A stretch of 5,900 nucleotides of DNA, from the NCBI GenBank assembly GCA_030694835.1, contig JAUYUF010000297.1, positions 1 to 5,900 on the forward strand, written 5' to 3'. Position 1 is the stretch's first letter. Every line of letters starts with the position of its first letter. Both the position numbers and the translations under genes were made by a program. Of this stretch, positions 1 through 5,900 are shown in pieces. This stretch comes from Flavobacteriaceae bacterium (lineage in GTDB: Bacteria; Bacteroidota; Bacteroidia; Flavobacteriales; Flavobacteriaceae). A model generated the notes under the pieces. It was not told the origin of the DNA. It did no database searches and saw only the letters and a program-made list of their open reading frames with translations.

Positions 1-360
1 GGTATAGATTATTTTGCGTATTTCGACAGGGAATTCAAAGAAGCCCGTAAGCTCCTCCCAATTGTCTTTCCAGCTTTTAACAGTGTACAAATACTTAGCA
101 CTCCATTTATTTGAAAAGTCTTCTAAAGCAGCTTCTGCAGCACTTTTAGTAGGTGCATTGTAGATGTTTTTCATGTCTTTGGTAAATTCTCTTTTCTCCT
201 TCCAAACCACATATCTGGCAGTATTTCTAATTCGATGTACCACACAAATTTGTGTTTTAGATTCAGGGAATACGGTCTTTATAGTATCGGTAAATCCATT
301 GAGATTATCGGTAGCAGTAATGAGCAGATCTTCCACACCACGTGCTTTTAAAATATAAAC
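1..360 (-). pseudogene. IS256-family (mutator-type) transposase remnant, lacking its N-terminal half
   Basis: The minus strand is open for 120 codons from 360 to the left edge and reads as the middle of an IS256-family transposase. Visible family signatures are RGVEDLLITATDNLNGF, whose TDN aspartate (codon 307-309) aligns with the second catalytic Asp of the DDE triad; QICVVHRIRN, the C/D-x2-H motif that follows it; then the helical insertion region (WKEKREF, SWKDNWEELTGFFEFP) and IRKIIYT at the window edge. The catalytic Glu normally follows IIYT within a few residues, so it should lie just outside. Homology begins abruptly at about LKARG (near 352), with no in-frame start codon and none of the roughly 200 N-terminal residues, including the first Asp. 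Only 40 bp separate this point from the mscL stop codon, so the missing part cannot be there. It is probably an inactive relic. Whether the C-terminus and an IS end survive cannot be seen. Confidence 0.85.
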
Positions 361-384
361 GCCATGAATTTCATGGCTTTTTTT
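361..384. terminator. Short hairpin with T-run after mscL, likely intrinsic terminator
   Basis: GCCATGA (361-367) pairs with TCATGGC (371-377) around a 3-base loop, or 8 bp with a 1-base centre. Seven Ts (378-384) follow on the plus strand. No plus-strand gene leads into it, so its natural client is mscL on the minus strand, whose stop lies 17 bp away. Read in that direction the hairpin is preceded by seven As and followed only by GTTTATATTTT, a weaker U-tract. This looks like a bidirectional terminator whose mscL-side U-tract was altered where the transposase remnant was joined. The stem is short, so strength is uncertain. Confidence 0.6.
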
Positions 385-400
385 ATGTTAATTAAGAGAA

Positions 401-802
401 TTATTTTTTCTTTAATAAATCTCTAATCTCACCTAATAAAACCTCTTGGTTAGAAGGAGTTGGAGGTGAAACAGGAGCAGCAGCTTCTTTCTTCTTCATT
501 TTATTCATCACATTAACAACCCAAAAAATAGCAAAGGCGATTATAAGAAAATCAAAGACAGTTTGGATAAAATTACCATAGTTTATTGTAACTGCAGCAG
601 CTGTTTCTGAGGCTTCAGCTAAAACAATTTTAAAATCAGTAAAGTTAACGCCACCTAATAATACGCCAATTGGAGGCATTAAAACATCTCCAACAAATGA
701 AGAAACAATTTTACCAAAAGCAGCTCCGATAACTAATCCGACAGCTAAGTCAACAACATTACCTTTAGAAGCAAATTCTTTGAAATCTTTTAAATAACCC
801 AT
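401..802 (-). CDS. mscL: Large-conductance mechanosensitive channel MscL
   Basis: This 133-residue inner-membrane protein forms the homopentameric channel that opens under high membrane tension during hypo-osmotic shock and releases small solutes. It aligns almost without gaps to E. coli MscL (136 aa) over the first 100 residues. The N-terminal amphipathic helix (about 2-13) is followed by GNVVDLAVGLVIGAAFGKIV (14-33), the pore-lining TM1 with the conserved Gly22, Gly26 and Gly30. MPPIG (42-46) leads into the periplasmic loop (about 50-76), and FIQTVFDFLIIAFAIF (78-93) starts TM2. A basic KKK segment, a short Pro/Ala linker and the C-terminal helix EVLLGEIRDLLKKK complete it. Length and architecture are normal. 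The ATG at 802 is supported by the MGYLKDFKEF start matching the family N-terminus; there is no Shine-Dalgarno, only an A/T-rich leader. A candidate promoter lies at 849-876. The gene lies 93 bp downstream of icmF with no clear terminator between, so read-through is possible. Confidence 0.97.
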   Translation of the reverse strand: MGYLKDFKEFASKGNVVDLAVGLVIGAAFGKIVSSFVGDVLMPPIGVLLGGVNFTDFKIVLAEASETAAAVTINYGNFIQTVFDFLIIAFAIFWVVNVMNKMKKKEAAAPVSPPTPSNQEVLLGEIRDLLKKK

Positions 803-848
803 AATTTAGAATTTAGTTTGATTAATTAATAATAAGTTTAATTAAATC

Positions 849-876
849 TAAATTTAATAAATTATATGTAAAACAA
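849..876 (-). promoter_or_regulatory. Candidate Bacteroidota-type promoter for mscL
   Basis: On the minus strand TTG (874-876) is followed after 17 bp by TAAATTTA (849-856). This matches the Bacteroidota sigma-ABfA pattern TTG-N17 to 23-TAnnTTTG with one mismatch in the -7 element. Transcription would start near 842, giving a leader of about 40 nt before the mscL ATG. The region is very AT-rich, so a chance match is quite possible. Confidence 0.35.
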
Positions 877-895
877 TAAGGTCTAAATTAAATAA

Positions 896-3800
896 TTACA
901 TATTTCTTCTGTATTGCCCTCCAACTAAAAATAATGCATCAGTAATCTGACCAATTGAGCATACTTTGGCAGCTTCAATTAAATAATCAAATACATTTTC
1001 ATTTTTTAAAGCAGCCTCTTTAATTTCTTGAATGCGTTGTTCTGCAATTTCTTTATTTCCTTGATGAAGGCGCTCTATCATTTCAATTTGATATTTTTTC
1101 TCTATTTCAGTAGCTCTAATAACTTCCTGAGGTTGAATTGTTGGGGATCCCTTACTATTTAAAAATGTATTCACTCCAATAATTGGATATTCACCGTTGT
1201 GTTTTAAGGTTTCATAATACAAACTTTCATCCTGAATTTTAGATCGTTGATACATGGTTTCCATAGCTCCTAAAACGCCACCTCTTTCATTAATTCTGTC
1301 GAATTCTGCGTATACTGCTTCTTCAACCAAATCAGTTAAATCTTCAATAATAAATGAACCTTGAATTGGATTTTCATTTTTAGCTAATCCTAATTCTTTA
1401 TTGATGATTAATTGAATAGCCATCGCTCTTCTTACAGATTCTTCTGTTGGAGTGGTAATTGCTTCATCATATGCATTAGTATGTAAAGAGTTGCAATTGT
1501 CATAAATAGCGTATAATGCCTGAAGGGTAGTTCGAATATCATTAAAATCAATTTCTTGGGCGTGAAGAGAACGTCCAGAAGTTTGAATGTGATACTTCAA
1601 CATTTGTGCTCGTTCATTGGCATGATATTTATTTTTCATTGCTTTTGCCCAAATTCTTCTAGCTACACGGCCAATTACAGCATATTCAGGATCAATTCCG
1701 TTAGAGAAAAAGAAAGATAAGTTAGGTCCAAATTTATTGATGTCCATACCACGAGATAAATAGTACTCTACGTAGGTAAATCCGTTAGCTAAGGTAAAAG
1801 CAAGTTGTGAAATTGGATTAGCTCCTGCTTCTGCAATATGATAACCTGAAATGGAAACGGAATAAAAATTTCTGATATTATTATTAATAAAATATTCTTG
1901 TACGTCACCCATGAGTTTTAAAGCAAATTCAGTTGAAAAAATACAAGTATTTTGAGCTTGATCTTCTTTTAAAATATCAGCTTGTATGGTTCCGCGAACA
2001 TTACAAAGTGTATTTTGTTTGATGGTTTCATACACTTCTTTTGGCAAAACTTCATCACCAGTAACCCCTAATAAAAATAACCCTAAACCATTATTTCCTT
2101 CTGGAAGTGAACCTTGATAGGCAGGGCGTTTAACTCCTTTTTTCTTATAAATTGAATCAATTTTCTTTGAGACTTCTTTCTCTAATCCATGTTGATGGAT
2201 GTATTTTTCACACTCCTGATCAATAGCAGCATTCATAAAAAATCCTAACATAATGGAAGCTGGACCATTGATAGTCATCGATACTGAAGTCATTTCATTG
2301 GTTAAATCAAAACCTGAATACAGTTTTTTAGCATCATCTAGACAACAGATAGAAACTCCAGAATTTCCAATTTTTCCGTAAATATCTGGTCTGATATGAG
2401 GGTCGTTTCCATACAAAGTTACGCTATCAAAAGCGGTAGAAAGTCGTTTGGCAGGCATTCCTAAACTCACATAATGAAAACGTCTGTTGGTGCGTTCTGG
2501 CCCGCCTTCACCTGCAAACATGCGCGTTGGATCTTCTCCAGTGCGTTTAAAAGGAAAAAGTCCGGCTGTAAAAGGGAATTCACCGGGAACATTTTCTTGT
2601 AAATTCCATAACAAAATATCACCCCAAGATTCGTAACGTGGTAAAGAAATTTTTGGAATATCGGTTTGTGATAAAGATTTTGAATGTGTATCAATATGAA
2701 ATTCTTTATTCCGCACCTTGTACGAATAAACCGGATTTTTATACTTCAGTTTTTTGGTTTCCCAGTTCATGATAAGTTCCCAATTGCGGGGATTCAAATC
2801 CATTTTAATGCGCGTGAATTCCTTCAGTAATAAAGTCACAATTTGACTTTTTTCATGATCATTTTTTAGCAAATCAAAAACGGCTGCTTCATCAATTCCG
2901 TGGAGAATCAGCGAAATTTTTTGATTGCAAAGAATTTCGATAGTTTTATGAATTCCATATAATTTTTGAGCAAGTTCTTTTTGAACTTCACTCCACTGAT
3001 TGTATTTGCGGTTATTTTCAGTAATTTCTGATAAATAACGTGTTCGATTAGTAGGAATGATGAATTTTTTTTCAATTGAAAGTTGATTTAAAGTAACAGA
3101 TCTTTCAAAATTTGCAGCTGTTTTTTCGTTGATTTTGTCAACAATAGCATTGTATAAAGTATTGGTTCCTGGGTCATTAAACTGAGATGCCATCGTGCCA
3201 AAAACAGGGAGTGTTTCTATATCTTGTTCCCAAAGTTGATGGTTGCGTTGATATTGTTTTTTAACATCACGTAAGGCATCTAAAGCGCCTCGTTTATCAA
3301 ATTTGTTGATGGCAATGATATCAGCAAAATCGAGCATATCAATTTTTTCCAATTGGGTTGCAGCACCAAATTCAGGTGTCATAACATAAAGTGCTACATC
3401 AGAATGGTCTGTAATTTCCGTATCTGATTGTCCAATACCAGAAGTTTCCAAAATAATTAAATCAAACCCAGCAACTTTTAGTATTTCTAATGCAGTATCA
3501 ACATGTTTTGAAAGCGCTAAATTAGCTTGACGGGTTGCCAACGAACGCATATAAACGCGTGAGTTGTTAATGGCATTCATCCTAATTCTATCACCTAAAA
3601 GTGCGCCACCAGTTTTGCGTTTGGAAGGATCTACACTGATAATGGCAATGGTTTTATCGGGAAAATCGGTGATAAATCTTCGAACTAATTCATCAACTAA
3701 AGATGATTTCCCAGCACCACCAGTTCCTGTAATTCCCAAAACTGGAGTCGTTTTATTTTTGGAAGCTTCAGCAATTTTTGCTAATATAGTTTGGTGTCTT

Positions 3801-4333
3801 TCTGGATAATTTTCAGCTCCTGAAATTAATTGAGCAATAGCATTGTAGTTTTTTGATTTTATATCTTCCATCGAAAAAGAGTAATCAAATCCAGTAGGAT
3901 AATCACTTTGTGAAACTAAATCGTTAATCATTCCTTGAAGCCCTAAAGTTCTCCCATCATCTGGAGAATAGATACGTGTAACACCATAATTTGTTAAGGC
4001 TTCTATTTCATCAGGAAATATTACTCCACCACCACCACCAAAAACTTTGATTTGAGGAGCTCCTTTTTCACGTAATAAATCAAGCATGTATTTAAAATAT
4101 TCAAGATGTCCACCTTGATAAGAGGTAAGCGCAATAGCATTAGCATTTTCTTGAATTGCAGTATTCACTACTTCATCTACAGAACGGTCGTGACCTAAGT
4201 GAATGACCTCAACGCCAGTTGCTTGAATAATTCTGCGCATAATATTAATGGTAGCATCATGACCGTCAAAAAGTGATGCAGCAGTAACAATTCTTATTTT
4301 ATTTTTGGGGATATAGGATTGAATCGATTTCAT
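896..4333 (-). CDS. icmF: Fused B12-dependent isobutyryl-CoA mutase with built-in GTPase chaperone (IcmF)
   Basis: IcmF interconverts isobutyryl-CoA and n-butyryl-CoA in the cytosol using adenosylcobalamin, and carries its own G-protein chaperone. Residues here count from the ATG at 4333 (1145 aa). The B12 domain (about 13-140) has LFDGHDAT with His25 as the expected lower cobalt ligand and a GGGGG turn near 99-103. The MeaB-like GTPase (about 200-410) has Walker A GTGGAGKS (203-210), SVDPSKRKTGG (233-243), ETSGIGQSD (296-304) and NKFD (343-346). A linker leads to the mutase barrel (about 570-1145), with GTIQADILKE (781-790), SGYH (His832) and the SLHTNAYDEA stretch. Pocket residues equivalent to MCM Tyr89 and Arg207 are Phe (FPFKR, 593-597) and Gln794, the isobutyryl-type pair, so methylmalonyl-CoA mutase is a less likely name. 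A related acyl substrate such as isovaleryl-CoA cannot be excluded. A TTG at 4363 would add ten residues, but the ATG start MKSIQSYIPKNK fits the family better. The reading frame is intact. Confidence 0.93.
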   Translation of the reverse strand: MKSIQSYIPKNKIRIVTAASLFDGHDATINIMRRIIQATGVEVIHLGHDRSVDEVVNTAIQENANAIALTSYQGGHLEYFKYMLDLLREKGAPQIKVFGGGGGVIFPDEIEALTNYGVTRIYSPDDGRTLGLQGMINDLVSQSDYPTGFDYSFSMEDIKSKNYNAIAQLISGAENYPERHQTILAKIAEASKNKTTPVLGITGTGGAGKSSLVDELVRRFITDFPDKTIAIISVDPSKRKTGGALLGDRIRMNAINNSRVYMRSLATRQANLALSKHVDTALEILKVAGFDLIILETSGIGQSDTEITDHSDVALYVMTPEFGAATQLEKIDMLDFADIIAINKFDKRGALDALRDVKKQYQRNHQLWEQDIETLPVFGTMASQFNDPGTNTLYNAIVDKINEKTAANFERSVTLNQLSIEKKFIIPTNRTRYLSEITENNRKYNQWSEVQKELAQKLYGIHKTIEILCNQKISLILHGIDEAAVFDLLKNDHEKSQIVTLLLKEFTRIKMDLNPRNWELIMNWETKKLKYKNPVYSYKVRNKEFHIDTHSKSLSQTDIPKISLPRYESWGDILLWNLQENVPGEFPFTAGLFPFKRTGEDPTRMFAGEGGPERTNRRFHYVSLGMPAKRLSTAFDSVTLYGNDPHIRPDIYGKIGNSGVSICCLDDAKKLYSGFDLTNEMTSVSMTINGPASIMLGFFMNAAIDQECEKYIHQHGLEKEVSKKIDSIYKKKGVKRPAYQGSLPEGNNGLGLFLLGVTGDEVLPKEVYETIKQNTLCNVRGTIQADILKEDQAQNTCIFSTEFALKLMGDVQEYFINNNIRNFYSVSISGYHIAEAGANPISQLAFTLANGFTYVEYYLSRGMDINKFGPNLSFFFSNGIDPEYAVIGRVARRIWAKAMKNKYHANERAQMLKYHIQTSGRSLHAQEIDFNDIRTTLQALYAIYDNCNSLHTNAYDEAITTPTEESVRRAMAIQLIINKELGLAKNENPIQGSFIIEDLTDLVEEAVYAEFDRINERGGVLGAMETMYQRSKIQDESLYYETLKHNGEYPIIGVNTFLNSKGSPTIQPQEVIRATEIEKKYQIEMIERLHQGNKEIAEQRIQEIKEAALKNENVFDYLIEAAKVCSIGQITDALFLVGGQYRRNM

Positions 4334-4363
4334 TTTATACAAAAAATTTAATTCTTTGCGCAA

Positions 4364-4406
4364 TTTACAATATTAAAATCGAATATATTATGGAGGATAT
4401 TGTAAA
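4364..4406. repeat. Perfect 10-bp inverted repeat upstream of icmF, possible operator
   Basis: TTTACAATAT (4364-4373) and ATATTGTAAA (4397-4406) are exact reverse complements with a 23-bp spacer. The arm centres are 33 bp apart, about three helical turns, and lie 31-73 bp upstream of the icmF ATG, where a promoter and leader should be. This arrangement is compatible with a dimeric regulator binding two sites, but AT-rich DNA yields such repeats by chance and no regulator gene is adjacent. It does not look like a terminator. Confidence 0.4.
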
Positions 4407-4414
4407 AACGAATA
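4370..4414. repeat. Imperfect direct repeat upstream of icmF
   Basis: On the plus strand TAAAATCGAATA (4374-4385) recurs as TAAAAACGAATA (4403-4414), 11 of 12 bases identical and 29 bp apart. Each copy is preceded by ATAT (4370-4373 and 4397-4400), with two extra bases (TG) in the second copy. The pair overlaps the inverted repeat 4364-4406. It may be a small tandem duplication or a pair of protein-binding sites; function is unknown. Confidence 0.4.
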
Positions 4415-4487
4415 AGGTTTACGTGTTTTTAAATAAATTAAATTGCTTTCATTTTGAGCTGCTTCTTTTTCGTTATCTTATAAATAA

Positions 4488-4526
4488 GGTATGGAATTAG
4501 CTCATTTTGAGTTAAATTACCATACC
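4488..4526 (-). terminator. Long hairpin after the tricorn-like protease gene, probable terminator
   Basis: GGTATGG (4488-4494) pairs with CCATACC (4520-4526). The stem continues through AATT/AATT past one bulged A, then a small internal loop, and ends in CTCA/TGAG (4501-4504 with 4508-4511) around a TTT loop. It lies 44 bp downstream of the protease stop codon. On the minus strand the stem is followed by TTATTTATAAG, a poor U-tract, so it is an atypical intrinsic terminator or an mRNA 3'-end stabilising structure. The remainder of 4415-4570 is AT-rich with nothing else I can support. Confidence 0.5.
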
Positions 4527-4570
4527 CTATTGTTTTAAAATAATTTTAAAAGTTCTTTATAAATTGGCAT

Positions 4571-5900
4571 TTAGTTTTTTCCTTTTACTGGATATGGTGG
4601 TGTATTCATCTTTGTAGGAAGGTTTGCTTTCAATTGTTCTAAAACGACTTGTATAGCTTTTTCCAATTGAGGGTCTTTCCCTTGAATAACTTCAGCAGGC
4701 CATTGTTCAACTTCAATATCTGGCGCTACTCCTTCATTTTCTATACCAAATCCCTTTTCATCATAGAATGCCAAGTTTGGAGCAGTTACAATTCCTCCGT
4801 CTATAAACTCAGGAAAACCCAAAATACCTACCAATCCACCCCAAGTAGTTTTTCCGATAATTGTACCCAAATCATTTTTCCTGAACAAATAAGGGAAGTA
4901 ATCACCACCGGAACCAGCAGTTTCATCAATAAGCAAAACTTTTGGACCCTGTATGGAAGCATTAGGGGCTTTTTGATCCTTTCCGTAACGGTAACTCCAG
5001 TATGATTGTAGCGGACGTTTTAAAATATCAATATAATAATCTGCCAATTGTCCACCACCATTAAAACGTTCGTCTATAATAATTGCAGCTTTATTAGCTT
5101 GGGGAAAGAAATAACGCTTGAAGTATTCATGTCCCTGAGTAGTGGTATTTGGTACATAAACATAAGCGACTTGGCCATTAGTTGCTTCATTTACTTTTTT
5201 GATATTTCCTTCAACCCAATCCCTGTTGCGTAAAGTCATTTCAGAAGTAATAGGAGTGACTTTTATTTTCCTTGGATTAGTCATGTTAGGCGAAGAGGAA
5301 ACAGTGAGTGTGGTTAACTTATCTGCTGTGTTTTCAAAAAAACTAAAGAAATTATCTTTTGCTGTAATGGTTTTGCCATTTACTTCCAAAATATAATCAC
5401 CCACTTTAATATCTACACCTGGCTCTGTAAGTGGAGATCTTAATTCTGGAGTCCAGTTCAGTCCTCCATATATTTTTTTGATACGGTATAGGTTATTCAT
5501 TACCTCATAATCTGCCCCCAAAAGTCCTCCAGAAATATTTTTAGCTTTTTTCATACTGTCACCAGTACTTGAAAAGCGGTGGTGACCTACAGACAGTTCA
5601 CTAAACATCCACTCCATAACCCTATAAAGATCACTTTTGCAGGACAAATGAGGTAGAAAAGTTGCATATTTCTTTTTCATTGCGTTCCAATCTGCACCGT
5701 GCATACCAGGGTCATAAAAATAATCCCTGTTTACGCGCCATGCTTCATCAAAAATGTTGGACCATTCAGCAAGAGGCTCAATTTTAACCTGTACATTATT
5801 GGTATTAACAATTGCATCATCTTCCGGTTTTTTTCCAGTATCTGAAATGCCCCATTTTTCCTTGATTCGATAGAGTGTTTTGGTTCCTTTAGCGGCAATA
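4571..5900 (-). CDS. Tricorn-like S41 peptidase, C-terminal part (5' end beyond window)
   Basis: The frame is open from the stop at 4571 to the right edge (442 complete codons). An internal ATG at 5704 is not the start, because upstream codons encode conserved tricorn sequence (EAWRVNRDYFYDPGMHGADW). Tricorn proteases (family S41) trim peptides released by larger proteases; the full protein usually carries N-terminal beta-propellers, which would be off the window. Seen here in order are a C1-like helical segment (about 5570-5760) with ELSVGHHRF, a PDZ domain (about 5250-5510; VDIKVGDYILEVNGK), and the C2 protease core (about 4700-5170). The core contains IIIDERFNGGG, the nucleophile motif ETAGSGGD (Ser codon 4910-4912), GKTTWGGLVGI and IENEGVAPDIEVE. 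In Thermoplasma tricorn the tetrad is Ser745, His746, Ser965, Glu1023. Here His (5582-5584), the nucleophile Ser and a Glu in IENEG are present, but the Ser745 position is Gly. Localisation cannot be judged without the N-terminus. A hairpin at 4488-4526 probably ends the transcript. Confidence 0.9.
   Translation of the reverse strand, partial: IAAKGTKTLYRIKEKWGISDTGKKPEDDAIVNTNNVQVKIEPLAEWSNIFDEAWRVNRDYFYDPGMHGADWNAMKKKYATFLPHLSCKSDLYRVMEWMFSELSVGHHRFSSTGDSMKKAKNISGGLLGADYEVMNNLYRIKKIYGGLNWTPELRSPLTEPGVDIKVGDYILEVNGKTITAKDNFFSFFENTADKLTTLTVSSSPNMTNPRKIKVTPITSEMTLRNRDWVEGNIKKVNEATNGQVAYVYVPNTTTQGHEYFKRYFFPQANKAAIIIDERFNGGGQLADYYIDILKRPLQSYWSYRYGKDQKAPNASIQGPKVLLIDETAGSGGDYFPYLFRKNDLGTIIGKTTWGGLVGILGFPEFIDGGIVTAPNLAFYDEKGFGIENEGVAPDIEVEQWPAEVIQGKDPQLEKAIQVVLEQLKANLPTKMNTPPYPVKGKN

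Noticed and set aside
164..358. Plus-strand open frame of 64 codons opposite the transposase remnant
   Set aside because: It is the antisense shadow of the transposase frame; it has no family resemblance and no promoter-like leader.
803..895. Repeated TCTAAATT and AATTTAG words in the icmF-mscL gap, considered as operator repeats
   Set aside because: The gap is extremely AT-rich and the matches are 7-8 bp with irregular spacing, which is expected by chance.
2467..2694. 75-codon minus-strand open frame inside icmF
   Set aside because: It overlaps the well-conserved mutase coding frame entirely and shows no recognisable protein character.
3564..3809. 81-codon plus-strand open frame opposite the GTPase domain of icmF
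   Set aside because: It is antisense to the strongly conserved Walker A and switch motifs; its openness is a by-product of the opposite codon constraints.
4224..4240. B12 motif reads DGHDAT rather than the classical DxHxxG
   Set aside because: The cobalt-ligating His is present, and as far as I recall IcmF proteins commonly lack the final Gly of the motif, so this is not a sign of inactivation.
4334..4450. A search for a TTG/TAnnTTTG promoter for icmF
   Set aside because: Only poor matches such as TATATTCG without a correctly spaced TTG were seen, so no promoter is called.
4649..5396. Three plus-strand open frames (starting at 4649, 5048 and 5199) opposite the tricorn-like gene
   Set aside because: All are shadows of the S41 protease frame, with low-complexity Phe/Ser-rich translations and no known domains.
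1..5900. CRISPR array, tRNA or rRNA gene, toxin-antitoxin pair, defence island or other novel multi-gene system
   Set aside because: No regularly spaced repeats, cloverleaf or rRNA-like stretches were seen, and all coding capacity is accounted for by known families.

Overview
The window looks like a chromosomal segment from a member of the Bacteroidota, most likely the Flavobacteriaceae. The DNA is AT-rich, no gene start has a Shine-Dalgarno sequence (A/T-rich leaders instead), one promoter-like match fits the Bacteroidota -33/-7 type, and the proteins (fused IcmF mutase, tricorn-type S41 protease, MscL) suit that group. This placement is inference from composition and protein style, not from a search.

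Every supported gene is on the minus strand, so in transcription order one reads from the right edge to the left. (1) 5900-4571: the C-terminal part of a tricorn-like S41 protease (PDZ plus protease core); its N-terminal part lies beyond the right edge. (2) 4570-4334: a non-coding stretch with a long hairpin (4488-4526, probable terminator of the protease) and, nearer the next gene, a perfect 10-bp inverted repeat and an imperfect direct repeat. (3) 4333-896: a complete single-chain B12-dependent acyl-CoA mutase of the IcmF type, with B12 domain, MeaB-like GTPase and mutase barrel. Its substrate-pocket residues point to isobutyryl-CoA rather than methylmalonyl-CoA. (4) 895-803: a short AT-rich gap with a plausible promoter. 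(5) 802-401: mscL, a mechanosensitive channel. (6) 384-361: a short terminator-like hairpin. (7) 360-1: an IS256-family transposase remnant that has lost its N-terminal half and runs off the left edge.

The genes do not form an obvious pathway. IcmF serves branched acyl-CoA interconversion, MscL gives osmotic protection and the tricorn homologue degrades peptides; they look like neighbouring housekeeping units with separate controls. I see no CRISPR array, RNA gene, defence system or new multi-gene system. The points most worth a second look are the repeats ahead of icmF, the large insertion in the IcmF mutase domain, the altered catalytic-site residue in the tricorn homologue, and the abrupt junction between the mscL terminator and the transposase remnant.
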